This document shows, piece by piece, positions 29,448 through 38,632 of a stretch of 64,000 nt of DNA (position 1 is its first letter; each line of letters begins with the position of its first letter). The stretch spans positions 1 through 64,000 of the forward strand of contig JAMOMK010000110.1 of the NCBI GenBank assembly GCA_027067055.1, in the 5' to 3' direction. The stretch comes from Lysobacterales bacterium (GTDB taxonomy: Bacteria > Pseudomonadota > Gammaproteobacteria > Xanthomonadales > Marinicellaceae). Made by a program: the position numbers and the translations under genes. The notes beneath the pieces were generated by a model, which searched no databases, had not been told where the DNA came from, and saw only the letters and a list, made by a program, of their open reading frames with translations.

Positions 29448-31274
29448 TTATTTATTCAAAAATTTATCAATATCATCCGCCACACGGTGTCCATCAGCAA
29501 CTGCATTAATCACATCTGGGCCCTTAACCATATCACCAGCAGACCATAACCATTCAACAGAAGTTGCACCGTTCCCATCAATTTGTATTCTGCCACGATT
29601 CCATTCCAGTTCTTCGGTTAATTCATCACCCAAGATAGAAACATCACTCATTTGACCAATGGCTTCAACCACCATGTCAGCTTCATGAAACTGTAGATTT
29701 TCTTCATCGTATTTTGGTGCAAAGCGTCCTTGTTCATCAAAAATAGAAATCACTTTGACGGTTTCAAGTCCTGTTAATTTATTGTTTTCAATGACACATT
29801 GTTTTGGACCTCTTGCGTCTAAAATAACGATGCCTTCTTCTTTTGATTCAATAACTTCATCATCATCGGCTAAAAAAGTTTTTCCTAGTTGTTCTAAAGC
29901 GGAAACGGTAATATTTACCTCATTGTATTTTTGTTTTTGCAATCGAGCCAGTGAACGTGCAATATCCATTGCCACATTACCACCACCGATAACCACGGCA
30001 GATTTGGGCACATTAAATTCATCACCTTTTGGTATCATGCGTAATAAATCAACGGCTTTAACCACCATCTTGTTGTCACTGCCAGGGATGCGTGTGGAGC
30101 GACCCATTTGCATACCAATTGCCATAACCACCGCATGGTTGTCTTTTTGTAATTGAGCCATGGAAATATCGGTGCCAACTTTGACATTGTATTTGATGTC
30201 AACGCCAACGGATTGTATCACTTCAATATCTTGGTCTAGTCTATCTTTTGGCAAACGGTAATTAGGGATGCCATAGCGAGTCATACCACCAGCTTTTGGT
30301 AAGGATTCATAGACTGTTACTTTGTGGCCTTTTTTAACCAAATCAAAAGCAGCAGTCAAACCAGCTGGTCCTGCTCCTACTACGGCAATGCTTTTACCTG
30401 ATTTTTTGCGTGATTTACCTTTGCGGGCAATTTGTTTGATTTTGGTTTTGGAAACATTATCCATCGCAAAGCGTTTAAGCCAACGAATCGCAATTGGATC
30501 TGACTCACCTTCGCCATGACCAAGTGAGCAAGCGGTTTCACAAATATGGGTACAAACACGTCCACAGACATGTGAAAACGGATTGGTTTCATACATCCAC
30601 TCAACGGCTTGTTCTAAATTTCCTTCATAAATTGAACGAATATAATTAGGTGCATGCATATGAGCTGGACAAGCATCTTCGCACAAGCCACAATCCACAC
30701 AACGCGAGGCTTCTTCTATTGCCATTTCCATGGTGAAACCATCAACAATCTCATCAAAATTATCTATGCGTGCTTCAGGTTCCATTTCACCCATTGGGCG
30801 ACGGGCTCTATCCAGTAAATCGCTGTCTTCGGTTTTGGTCCAGCCTTTTTCAAAACTATCGCCATGAATGCCTGTTTCTTTGGGAAAGATGAAATAACTA
30901 TCAGTTTCATCACCATCACAAACATGCACGTATTCGCGTGTCATTTCTATGGCACTGGTTGGACAAATATCCACACATAAAGCACACCAACAGCAACGAC
31001 CGTAGTCAATGGCTGGACGTAAATTGCGTAAACCTTTTGAAGCGTCCTCTTCAATTGAAGGCACTTCAACCATGGTAATAGCAGCGTTGTCACAAATCTT
31101 TTGGCACGAACTGCAACCAATGCATTTATCTAAGTCGTTAATATGGAAACCACGGTAACTGGCGCTAGCTGGTCTTGGACCAAGCGGTTCAGTGACAGGT
31201 TTTCTGGCATAAAACTGTAAATTCTTTAAAGGATTAAGAATACTGCCTTTGTCATTGTAATTTATTTTTTTCAT
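29448..31274 (-). CDS. Ferredoxin (NuoI/MbxN-like) fused to GltD/NfnL-like FAD oxidoreductase
   Basis: 608 residues. Residues about 42-112 are a two-[4Fe-4S] ferredoxin: C51-x2-C54-x2-C57-x3-C61 and C94-x2-C97-x2-C100-x3-C104, as in NuoI and MbhN/MbxN. After a linker comes the GltD/NfnL module: a further Cys cluster (CVDCGLCEDACP at 192-203, then VCGRVCTHICETAC), an FAD site VVGAGPAGLTAA (about 298-309) and a pyridine-nucleotide site VVIGGGNVAMDIARS (about 428-441). The Arg pair that in GltD/NfnL follows the nucleotide-binding strand appears missing, so NAD(H) rather than NADP(H) is possible. Last gene of the Mbx-type operon; its start overlaps the NuoD-like stop (TAATG). The fusion is inferred to carry electrons between NAD(P)H and the peripheral arm. 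Confidence 0.88.
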   Translation of the reverse strand: MKKINYNDKGSILNPLKNLQFYARKPVTEPLGPRPASASYRGFHINDLDKCIGCSSCQKICDNAAITMVEVPSIEEDASKGLRNLRPAIDYGRCCWCALCVDICPTSAIEMTREYVHVCDGDETDSYFIFPKETGIHGDSFEKGWTKTEDSDLLDRARRPMGEMEPEARIDNFDEIVDGFTMEMAIEEASRCVDCGLCEDACPAHMHAPNYIRSIYEGNLEQAVEWMYETNPFSHVCGRVCTHICETACSLGHGEGESDPIAIRWLKRFAMDNVSKTKIKQIARKGKSRKKSGKSIAVVGAGPAGLTAAFDLVKKGHKVTVYESLPKAGGMTRYGIPNYRLPKDRLDQDIEVIQSVGVDIKYNVKVGTDISMAQLQKDNHAVVMAIGMQMGRSTRIPGSDNKMVVKAVDLLRMIPKGDEFNVPKSAVVIGGGNVAMDIARSLARLQKQKYNEVNITVSALEQLGKTFLADDDEVIESKEEGIVILDARGPKQCVIENNKLTGLETVKVISIFDEQGRFAPKYDEENLQFHEADMVVEAIGQMSDVSILGDELTEELEWNRGRIQIDGNGATSVEWLWSAGDMVKGPDVINAVADGHRVADDIDKFLNK

Positions 31275-32425
31275 TATCTATCTACCTCTGGTGGACAGGC
31301 ATCGAGCGAGAACATAATCTGCGCAACATCCTCTAAACGTGCACCTTTAGCTAAAAACTCCAGCGTTTGCACGGCATGCATGGAAGATGGGCCACGAACA
31401 TGAACCCGATAAGGTTTATCACCACCATCTGAAACTACGTAATAAGCCAATTCGCCTTTGGAGGATTCTACCCGTGCATAGGCTTCGCCTTTACGTACAT
31501 TCCACGAAAGCGGATTAGGGATTGGCGTGCGAATCTTGCCCTTAATTGAAGGCAAGCGTTCAATGATTTGACGTAAAATGCGTATGCTTTGGAATAGTTC
31601 ATCACGTCTTACTAGAATACGCGCATATGCATCACCTGCCGTTTGAATCGGAATATCAAACTCTAGTTCATCATAAACCAAATAAGGATCATCACGACGC
31701 ACATCATAAGCCAGACCACAAGCGCGTAAATTAGGCCCTGTAACACTGAGCTCTAAGGCTTGTTCTTGTGTTAATGCGCCACAACCTTTGGCACGATCGA
31801 CAAACACTTGGTTGGTGAACAATAAGTTATCGTAATCGTTTTGGCGTGATTCGAGGTAATCCAATAAGTTGCTGAGTTTTTGTAAAAATTCTGGAGGCAA
31901 TTCGCGACGAACACCACCAGGGATATTGTAAATACTGTAAACTCGACCACCGGTAAAGTCTTCAAACAAATCCAACACTAAATCCCTGTCGGCAACCCCC
32001 CAAAACATCGGTGTATACATGCCTGTTGTAGCAGCATGCCCACCAAAGGTGAATAAATGGGCTGCAACACGGGATAATTCCAACTGCATGGTACGAATCC
32101 ATTGAGCTCGAATCGGTGCTTCTATTCCCATGATTTCTTCAACAGCCATGGAATAAGCCACTTCCATTGGCGCAGGGTCTGGCACACAAATCCGCGGAAC
32201 AATAGCTAAGTTTTGTATCCACAAACGTCCCTCCATCAGTTTTTCAAAGCCACGGTGTAAATAACCTGCATCAGCCTTGCCACTGACGACGATGTCGCCA
32301 TCAAGCATTAACCTAAAGGCATAGTTGCCTTCGATTCCTGGATGATTTGGGCCAATGAAAATTTCGTATTCATTGCTTTGCCCAAGTTTTACAGCTTGGT
32401 AATTTTCTGGTCTCATTGTTTCCAC
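31274..32425 (-). CDS. NuoD/hydrogenase-large-subunit-like protein (MbxL-like)
   Basis: 383 residues (380 if ATG 32416 is used). NuoD/NiFe-hydrogenase large-subunit fold: GPNHPG near the N-terminus, YLHRGFEKLMEGR, and a C-terminal end SLDACPPEVDR. In NiFe hydrogenases two CxxC pairs hold the metal. Here the N-terminal pair reads R-I-C80-V-P-D and the C-terminal pair D-A-C377-P-P-E, so one Cys of each pair is left. That is unlike true hydrogenases and unlike NuoD, which lacks all four; partial loss is what I recall for MbxL/MbsL. The active site could hold a different chemistry or none. It overlaps the NuoC-like gene. Confidence 0.85.
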   Translation of the reverse strand: METMRPENYQAVKLGQSNEYEIFIGPNHPGIEGNYAFRLMLDGDIVVSGKADAGYLHRGFEKLMEGRLWIQNLAIVPRICVPDPAPMEVAYSMAVEEIMGIEAPIRAQWIRTMQLELSRVAAHLFTFGGHAATTGMYTPMFWGVADRDLVLDLFEDFTGGRVYSIYNIPGGVRRELPPEFLQKLSNLLDYLESRQNDYDNLLFTNQVFVDRAKGCGALTQEQALELSVTGPNLRACGLAYDVRRDDPYLVYDELEFDIPIQTAGDAYARILVRRDELFQSIRILRQIIERLPSIKGKIRTPIPNPLSWNVRKGEAYARVESSKGELAYYVVSDGGDKPYRVHVRGPSSMHAVQTLEFLAKGARLEDVAQIMFSLDACPPEVDR

Positions 32426-33066
32426 CCCTGCATTTTTTCATTTGCCTTAACTGCGGCTGCTTTGGCTTTATCACGCTCACGGTGTGTTGACATATTATGC
32501 GTGTTTCCAGCCGTGCGAATGTCTTCAGGTTTAACCGCAATACCACCACCTTGATCAGTTAATTCTTGTAACCAATCTGGGTTGTAATCCGTCCATTTAA
32601 AGGTTTCTTGTACGTAAGCTTCTGCATCAAAGTCTTTGAGCATAGGCGGTACGCCATTCCATTCGGTTAGGATAAATTTTTCCATACGCGGTGAACCAAT
32701 AAAAGTGACACCGTACATTTCAAAAATGTCACGTTCAAAGAAATCAGCGGGTTTAAATAAATCATAAACCGAAACGTATTTCGCCGGGTTGCTTTCACTG
32801 CCTCTATCAATGCGCGTGTGTGCCGAAATCAAACATTTTTCTTCATACGACCACACGTGGTAAACCAATTCAAACTGATTATCAGCAATCCAATCAACGC
32901 ATGTTATGGCGGATAAATGAATGTAGGATGCACGCCCTTTTATCAATTCTAAAAGAGTTGGCAAGGAATCTGCATCAACATCAACACGAATACGTGTTTT
33001 ACGTTTGTGTGTTATCTTGATGCCATTAACCTTATTTAAGATTTCATCTATAGGTACTTTGTTCAT
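32413..33066 (-). CDS. NuoC-like 30-kDa subunit (MbxK-like)
   Basis: 217 residues. The family core is visible: HLSAITCVDWIADNQFELVYHVWSYEEKC in the first half and the diagnostic FFERDIFEMYGVTFIGSPRMEKFIL in the second (NuoC: RExWDMFGIxFxGHPxLxRIL). The C-terminal 50 residues are a charged extension with PEDIRTAG and a Lys/Ala-rich tail, longer than in complex I. Its stop overlaps the start of the NuoD-like gene, its start overlaps the end of the NuoB-like gene, so all three are translationally coupled. Confidence 0.88.
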   Translation of the reverse strand: MNKVPIDEILNKVNGIKITHKRKTRIRVDVDADSLPTLLELIKGRASYIHLSAITCVDWIADNQFELVYHVWSYEEKCLISAHTRIDRGSESNPAKYVSVYDLFKPADFFERDIFEMYGVTFIGSPRMEKFILTEWNGVPPMLKDFDAEAYVQETFKWTDYNPDWLQELTDQGGGIAVKPEDIRTAGNTHNMSTHRERDKAKAAAVKANEKMQGWKQ

Positions 33067-33761
33067 TATTTAATCCTCATTTCTTGAGGTAATAAAGGAG
33101 TTTGGTGTTTCTCCAATAACTTCGTGTGTTTACCGTAAGTTTCTTCGGTTTCTAAGTCGTAGAGTTTTGCTTCAGCAATAATATCCGTTGGTGTTTGCCA
33201 ATCATCACCAAACAAAGCTTGTTGGTTACCCAAATAATAATCGTAACGGTTAAAATAGTCTTTCCAAGCACTGCCTTTATGTTCTTTCTTGTCGTTACGA
33301 ATATTGTCTTTTAAACGTTGCAATCCTTCCATTACCGCTTCAGGTCGCGGCATACAACCAGCGATATAAACATCAACAGGCATATACTCATTGAGTTTTT
33401 TGGCTGTGGCATAACTTTGCCAATACATACCACCATTAACCGTACACGAGCAAATTCCAATCACGTATTTGGGCGACTGCATTTGTTCGTAAGTCAGAAT
33501 CACACGTTTAAGTGTTTTGATGGAAACATAACCAGTAATCAATAAAATATCGGCCTGCCTTGGTGTTACCATCGGTTGAATACCCAAGCGCTCCATATCA
33601 AAACGCGAAGTCATGGCTGGTGGTAATTCTATCGCTCCGCAACCTGTACAATAATGCAACATAAATAAGGATTTAGATTGGCAAAAGCTAATAAAGTCAT
33701 CGAACACATGTGCCAATGGATTAGTGCGTTCTTTTTGTATAATTTTTAATTCTTTTTTCAT
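33066..33761 (-). CDS. NuoB/hydrogenase-small-subunit-like protein (MbxJ-like)
   Basis: 231 residues, single [4Fe-4S] proximal cluster protein. The ligands are C38-x2-C41 in YCTGCGAIEL, C106 in SCTVNGGMY (an extra C104 precedes it) and C136 in AGCMPRPEA. The CxxC spacing is that of hydrogenase small subunits and Mbh/Mbx J, whereas complex I NuoB has adjacent Cys-Cys, so this is a group-4-hydrogenase-type subunit. ATG 33761 with AAGGAA upstream is preferred over the TTG ten codons earlier. A 180-bp gap separates it from the NuoH-like gene, the only sizeable gap in the operon. Confidence 0.88.
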   Translation of the reverse strand: MKKELKIIQKERTNPLAHVFDDFISFCQSKSLFMLHYCTGCGAIELPPAMTSRFDMERLGIQPMVTPRQADILLITGYVSIKTLKRVILTYEQMQSPKYVIGICSCTVNGGMYWQSYATAKKLNEYMPVDVYIAGCMPRPEAVMEGLQRLKDNIRNDKKEHKGSAWKDYFNRYDYYLGNQQALFGDDWQTPTDIIAEAKLYDLETEETYGKHTKLLEKHQTPLLPQEMRIK

Positions 33762-33821
33762 AATTTTTTTCCTTAGAGATCTCTTGCGCAACTATATGGC
33801 GAAAGAAAAAATAGAGAAAAT

Positions 33822-33868
33822 TTGCCAGATTGAGGCGGAAATCGTAGGTAATAGTCCGCTATTGGCAA
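33822..33868. repeat. Imperfect hairpin in the gap inside the Mbx-type operon
   Basis: Within the 180-bp spacer (33762-33941), TTGCCA and GCGGA (33822-33839) are mirrored by TCCGC and TGGCAA (33855-33868), giving an interrupted stem. The spacer separates the membrane half from the hydrophilic half of the operon. It could be an RNA processing site, a repeat insertion, or an internal regulatory leader. Confidence 0.35.
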
Positions 33869-33941
33869 GGTTTTCAACGAAAAGCTGGTGAATTTAATCA
33901 TTTTTTTTGTCATCATAGTTGTGTAAAGGTCTCTATATATC

Positions 33942-34829
33942 CTATAAAATAAACGCTAAGCTAATTAAGGCGAGCATAACGGGCCATTTCCATAAAATGC
34001 GTATCACATCTTCGGTCTTATAACGTGGGAACATAAAGGCAATACTCATTGGTAATGCCACTACTAAAAAGGCTTTGGGTAATAAGGTCAAGAAGCTTGT
34101 GCCACCACCAAGGAATAAAGAGGCATATAAAACACCTGCGGTGTAAAGTTGGAAAGTCTGCATCACAAACAAACCACCCATGTATTTACCACTCATTTCC
34201 ACCATTGGACCAGTAGCAATTTCAGCTGGTGCAATATAAATTTCAAAAGGTTGTTTGCCCAACATGCCTTGTAAAGCAAAGAGTCCTGCAATGGCTAATA
34301 AAGGCATTTCAACAATACCCCATTGGTGCATTTGTTGGTACTCTATCATGCCAATTAAGGATGTGCTTTGGTAATGCCAAGCAGCCCCAAAAACCACCAA
34401 AATGAAAGGAATGTCATATGCCAACATCGCGGTTAGTGCGCGTGAAATACCGATTGAGCCATTTGGGTTGGCACATTGACCAACGCCAAGAGCCATGCCC
34501 AAAGAAGGAATCATCAAAAAGTACGACAAGGTAATTACGCCACCTTTAGCGGCAATGCCTTCCATACCAGGCACAGGCAATAAAATCTCAGCGCCGATAT
34601 AACCACCAACAGCCATAATAATGCCAATATCGTGAATCAAGCCATGTGAAATTTGTGTGTCTTTGCCATAAAGTTTAACAATATCGTACAAAGGCTGAAA
34701 AAATGGAGGGCCTATTCGGCGTTGTAAGCGTGCGGCAATTTTACGCATCATCAACACCATCATCATACCGACGATAAAAGCAATCAAAGGCATAAAGATA
34801 AGTTCTGCCATTAAGTGTAAAGCATTCAT
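33942..34829 (-). CDS. NuoH/HycD-like membrane subunit (MbxM-like)
   Basis: 295 residues, eight predicted membrane helices. It connects the peripheral redox arm with the antiporter module. NuoH-family features: RKIAARLQRRIGPPFFQPLYDIVKL near the N-terminus and a loop PFEIYIAPAEIATGPMVEMSGKYMGG corresponding to NuoH PFD(L)xEAExELVxGFxxEYSG. It overlaps the preceding antiporter gene by 4 bp. In the archaeal MBX/MBS order the M subunit also follows H and H'. Confidence 0.9.
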   Translation of the reverse strand: MNALHLMAELIFMPLIAFIVGMMMVLMMRKIAARLQRRIGPPFFQPLYDIVKLYGKDTQISHGLIHDIGIIMAVGGYIGAEILLPVPGMEGIAAKGGVITLSYFLMIPSLGMALGVGQCANPNGSIGISRALTAMLAYDIPFILVVFGAAWHYQSTSLIGMIEYQQMHQWGIVEMPLLAIAGLFALQGMLGKQPFEIYIAPAEIATGPMVEMSGKYMGGLFVMQTFQLYTAGVLYASLFLGGGTSFLTLLPKAFLVVALPMSIAFMFPRYKTEDVIRILWKWPVMLALISLAFIL

Positions 34830-36715
34830 GCGCCTACTCCTAAGTTTCTATACAGTGCAAACAAGGCCAATACCACTCCGATTAGCAATAACATCACGGG
34901 TTGTTTGGCACGGTAAATATTTTCAAAGAAAATGGAGAAAAAACTTACCACTGAAACAATGGAGTTTTCCAACCATTTAAAGCTACCACGGTACCAACCA
35001 CCAATAAGATGCATTAAACCAGGGTAGAAATTGTTAGAATAATGGTAACGCACATCAGATGTGAGGAAGTGGCCACCCGCATAATTATCGTATTGGTGTA
35101 CACGTTTTGATTTGCCACCAAGGAAGTAGAAAATCAGAGCTCCGACACCAAAACCGTAAAACAGAATACCGCTGACCCAAATCATATCCAATCCGCCTTT
35201 GGCGTATTCGATACCACCAAGATGATGCGCAATAACTGGTAAGCCAACGCTTTCTTGAACCGATGCAATCCACGGTAGAATCAAGCCAGGCATAAATCCT
35301 GTGATAAAGACAATGATTGATAAGCCCAACATAGGCACTAACATGCTCCAAGGCACTTCACGCACGTTTTGATGCTCGAGGCGAAGTTGTCCAAGGAAGG
35401 TATTGTGAATTAATTTATAAACCGAAAGAATAGTTCCTAGGGTTCCGAGTACTGCGGCTACAAATAGTAGTGGCTGTCCATTGACTAATAGAGAACGATA
35501 AACCAACCATTTAGAGACAAAACCATTCATCGGTGGTAATCCTGCTAAGCCGATGATGCCAATTAACATCACTAAAAAGGTCAATGGCATTTGAGTCACT
35601 AAACCACCAAGCTTATTCAAGTCTGAAGTGCCTGTGCGGTACATTACTGCTACAACAGTCATAAATAATGCCGCTTGATAAGAAGCATGGTTTAACACAT
35701 GCATCAAACCACCAGCACTACCAATGCTATCAAACATGATTATCCCCAACAACATATAACCACCTTGTCCAACACCGTGCCATGCCAATAAGCGTTTAGC
35801 ATCGTGTTGTTGCAGGGCAATATAAGTTGGAATGATAGTGGTTAATGCCGCAACCCAAGCCAACAAGGTTTGCATATTAACAAAAGAGATGCCTAATTGC
35901 TTTAACCCGCCTAGTCCAATAAACTGCACAATTACCAAAACAATGGTAAACATGCCCATACGGGATGAAATCGCACCCAAAAAGGCAGCACCAGGACCAG
36001 GGGTTTCGGCATAAGCAATGGCTTGCCATAAGTGAAAGGGTAACAAGCCCATCTTGATGGCAAAAGCCACAAAAAACAACAGAACCAATGCCAACTGTGA
36101 AGAGGTGCTCATTTGGGTGAAGACTTCACCAATTTGTTTAAACTCAAGTGAATTATTAACCGAATAGATCATCACAATAGCCACCATTAGCGCCATTGCG
36201 CCAGTCATGGCATAAACAATGTACTTAACCGCTGATTTCTTAGCTAATTTTGTTGGTGATAAAACCATCATTAAAAAACTAGCCCAAGAGACAAACTCCC
36301 AACCAATAAATAAGGACAATAAATCACCACTGCCAAGCAATAAAATCATGCTGAATACATTGACGATTAATGCTAATTGCAACATGCCATAATTGCCCCC
36401 TTGCTCACGGTATTGCCTACCCCAATCACCCGACATAAAGACTGCTGATGCGAGTGCTGCTACCACTGTAATAATGGCAAAATACCATGATAAAGCAGTG
36501 AATTGCCAGTGCATTTTAAAGTCAAGCAAATCAAGTGAAACCGATGAAAGATAAACATCACCACCATAAGCCACTGATGACATACGCACCAACATGATAA
36601 GGATTAAACCGTATAAAACGGGTGCTAACTTATCAACAATACGTAAGTTTCTCAAAGCCGAAATAGCAATTAAGGAGATGAAAACAACGATAAATAAGTG
36701 ATCTAGAAAAGTCAT
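34826..36715 (-). CDS. Second large antiporter subunit (NuoL/MbxH'-like)
   Basis: 629 residues with about 15-16 predicted membrane helices, proton-conducting membrane transporter family (NuoL/M/N, MrpA/D). The core motif with the conserved Glu is LFIGWEFVSWASFLMMVLSP and a conserved Lys/His helix pair follows (AIKMGLLPFHLW, AVMYRTGTSDLNKLGGL). The extra C-terminal length (about 130 residues beyond the fourteen-helix core) may include a lateral helix. Together with the next subunit it gives two antiporter units, as in MBX/MBS rather than MBH. It overlaps both neighbours by 4 bp. Confidence 0.88.
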   Translation of the reverse strand: MTFLDHLFIVVFISLIAISALRNLRIVDKLAPVLYGLILIMLVRMSSVAYGGDVYLSSVSLDLLDFKMHWQFTALSWYFAIITVVAALASAVFMSGDWGRQYREQGGNYGMLQLALIVNVFSMILLLGSGDLLSLFIGWEFVSWASFLMMVLSPTKLAKKSAVKYIVYAMTGAMALMVAIVMIYSVNNSLEFKQIGEVFTQMSTSSQLALVLLFFVAFAIKMGLLPFHLWQAIAYAETPGPGAAFLGAISSRMGMFTIVLVIVQFIGLGGLKQLGISFVNMQTLLAWVAALTTIIPTYIALQQHDAKRLLAWHGVGQGGYMLLGIIMFDSIGSAGGLMHVLNHASYQAALFMTVVAVMYRTGTSDLNKLGGLVTQMPLTFLVMLIGIIGLAGLPPMNGFVSKWLVYRSLLVNGQPLLFVAAVLGTLGTILSVYKLIHNTFLGQLRLEHQNVREVPWSMLVPMLGLSIIVFITGFMPGLILPWIASVQESVGLPVIAHHLGGIEYAKGGLDMIWVSGILFYGFGVGALIFYFLGGKSKRVHQYDNYAGGHFLTSDVRYHYSNNFYPGLMHLIGGWYRGSFKWLENSIVSVVSFFSIFFENIYRAKQPVMLLLIGVVLALFALYRNLGVGA

Positions 36716-38187
36716 GAGCGATCTCCTAACTGTTTAGTTGGCAAGATTTTGTTGATATAAATATGAGGGCTTGCCGAGTGATTTGCTATGTCCTTCAAAT
36801 GATTGGAAATTGGAGAAACAAACAACATAGAAACCAATAATATTAAAGCAAATAATTTAGCAAAAGTATAAGACGAACTGTAATTTTTGTTTATTGGTGT
36901 CGAATCCGCATCTGCTTTTTGGTACAAAATTCGTACAAATTTAAAGATATAAGCAGTTTCAATGACAGTTGCCAATAAAATGGTTGCAATGGCAACATGA
37001 TACAAACCTCCGCCTTGTTCGGCTAGGTTCAATATTAATAATAGTTTGATCCAAAAACCAGGGAAAGGAGGCACACCAAGCAGGGATAAAACAAACACTA
37101 AAAAGACCGCTGCAGCCATGGGTGAGTGTTTGGCTAAGCCTTTGAGCTTACCCATATGACCAGCAAAACGATCAGCCATCAAGAACAAGCCGCCTTTGAC
37201 GAGCAAATGATGCAACATCAAAGCCATGCCAATCCATAAGCCTTTGGAACCAGCAATCGAGAAAGCGATAAAAATTAAACCTAACTGAGCGATAGAGGAG
37301 AACGACAACATACGAATCATGTCTTTTGCTCGCCATGCCACCATTTCGCCACTAATCACACCCAACATGCCAACGACTAATAATAAATCAAATGCCGCTT
37401 GTTGTTGAAAGACCATTAATAACATGCGAATAATCAAGATAACCGCTAACTTGGAAACCAAACCCGCAAGTAAAGCTGACAACTGTCTGGGAATAGTACC
37501 GTAAACTTCTGCCACCCATGAATTAACTGGGAACATTTCCGCTTTCACACCAGCACCTATAGCAATCAAAGCAAAAGCTGAGAGCCCTGCAAAACCATCA
37601 AGACTTGTTGTCATGGTAGCAAGGTGAGCAATATTTAAAGTGCCAGTTAAGGTATAGATGATGGCAATACCCAATAACAACATTACTGAACCTGCGCTAC
37701 TGATAAACAGATAACGTAAGGAAGCAGCGGTTGCTGATGAGTTTGGTACTTTAGAAATAGGACTAGCTGCAATAATGCCATAAGTTGCCACAGCTAATAA
37801 TTCATAAAATACATACAAGTTAAATAAATCCGCACTTAAGACCAAGCCAAATGATGCGGCTGACAACAACATATATAAGGAGTAAAGTCGAGATTCTTTC
37901 GCATCCCAAGGCCATACTATAAGCACCATACCGGCAATTAATCCTGAAAATAACAAACTAAAATGATCGATATAGAAGACAATGCCAACAGGTGGTAAAA
38001 ACCCACCTAAGAAAATTGCTTCGCTGCCGCTACCAACCTTTATCCAGGCAGACATAATCAACAGCAGGTTGATACACAACACTACAGGGCCTGTAAATAA
38101 AGACAGTTTGGGCGAAAATTTTGCCACAACAGGAATAATGAATGCCGCAAACAATGGTAAAACCACCAATAAGACTAAACTATTCAT
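36712..38187 (-). CDS. mrpD: MrpD/NuoN-like antiporter subunit (MbxH-like)
   Basis: 491 residues, fourteen predicted membrane helices, matching the length of MrpD/MnhD. Motifs: LFNLYVFYELLAVATYGIIA with the conserved Glu, and GVKAEMFPVNSWVAEVYGTIP with the conserved Lys on the ion path; LMLHHLLVKGGLFL follows. It is the core antiporter unit of the Mrp module. Starts within the end of the MrpC gene (8-bp overlap) and ends within the start of the second antiporter gene. Confidence 0.92.
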   Translation of the reverse strand: MNSLVLLVVLPLFAAFIIPVVAKFSPKLSLFTGPVVLCINLLLIMSAWIKVGSGSEAIFLGGFLPPVGIVFYIDHFSLLFSGLIAGMVLIVWPWDAKESRLYSLYMLLSAASFGLVLSADLFNLYVFYELLAVATYGIIAASPISKVPNSSATAASLRYLFISSAGSVMLLLGIAIIYTLTGTLNIAHLATMTTSLDGFAGLSAFALIAIGAGVKAEMFPVNSWVAEVYGTIPRQLSALLAGLVSKLAVILIIRMLLMVFQQQAAFDLLLVVGMLGVISGEMVAWRAKDMIRMLSFSSIAQLGLIFIAFSIAGSKGLWIGMALMLHHLLVKGGLFLMADRFAGHMGKLKGLAKHSPMAAAVFLVFVLSLLGVPPFPGFWIKLLLILNLAEQGGGLYHVAIATILLATVIETAYIFKFVRILYQKADADSTPINKNYSSSYTFAKLFALILLVSMLFVSPISNHLKDIANHSASPHIYINKILPTKQLGDRS

Positions 38188-38632
38188 GAGCTTCTCCTTT
38201 AACGAGTTTTACCGGAGCTGGTGCTTCGTTACTACCAGGAGGTGTTACACCTGCTTGTGTGGCGATTTCACGTTCCAGTTTTGAGCGGATAGTACGCATA
38301 TCCATGCTGCCATAATGTTTTTTCACTCGGAAAATCAAAGACAATGCCAGTGCTTGAACACCAACACCAATGACTATCGCTGTGAGTACTAAAGCTTGTG
38401 GCACAGGATCATTCATCACTGCACCGCTATTACCATCTAAAAAGATAGGTGCGATACCGTTACGGATAAAACCAGATAAAACTAACACTAAGTTTGCACC
38501 CGCTTCAAATAAGACTAATGAAAGCAACATGCGAAATAGGTTTTTAGAAACCAACAAGCCAAACAAGCCTATGATGGATAAAGATATGGCACCAAAATAG
38601 AGGATGCCTTCTATGGTAAAGAAACTATTCAT
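38180..38632 (-). CDS. mrpC: MrpC/NuoK-like subunit (MbxG-like)
   Basis: 150 residues. Three membrane helices in the first 105 residues (GILYFGAISLSIIGLFGLLV, then LFEAGANLVLVLSGF with the conserved Glu, then PQALVLTAIVIGVGVQALAL) as in NuoK/MrpC, followed by a hydrophilic C-terminal tail of about 45 residues. Start and stop overlap those of the neighbouring genes, so it is translationally coupled in the Mrp block. Confidence 0.92.
   Translation of the reverse strand: MNSFFTIEGILYFGAISLSIIGLFGLLVSKNLFRMLLSLVLFEAGANLVLVLSGFIRNGIAPIFLDGNSGAVMNDPVPQALVLTAIVIGVGVQALALSLIFRVKKHYGSMDMRTIRSKLEREIATQAGVTPPGSNEAPAPVKLVKGEAHE

Noticed and set aside
29448-33761. NiFe hydrogenase
   Set aside because: The large subunit lacks two of the four metal-binding cysteines and no maturation genes (hyp) are seen, so hydrogen chemistry is not claimed.
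33773-33916. 47-codon minus-strand frame in the gap of the Mbx-type operon
   Set aside because: No ribosome binding site, no recognisable domain, and it overlaps the hairpin repeat; not supported as a gene.
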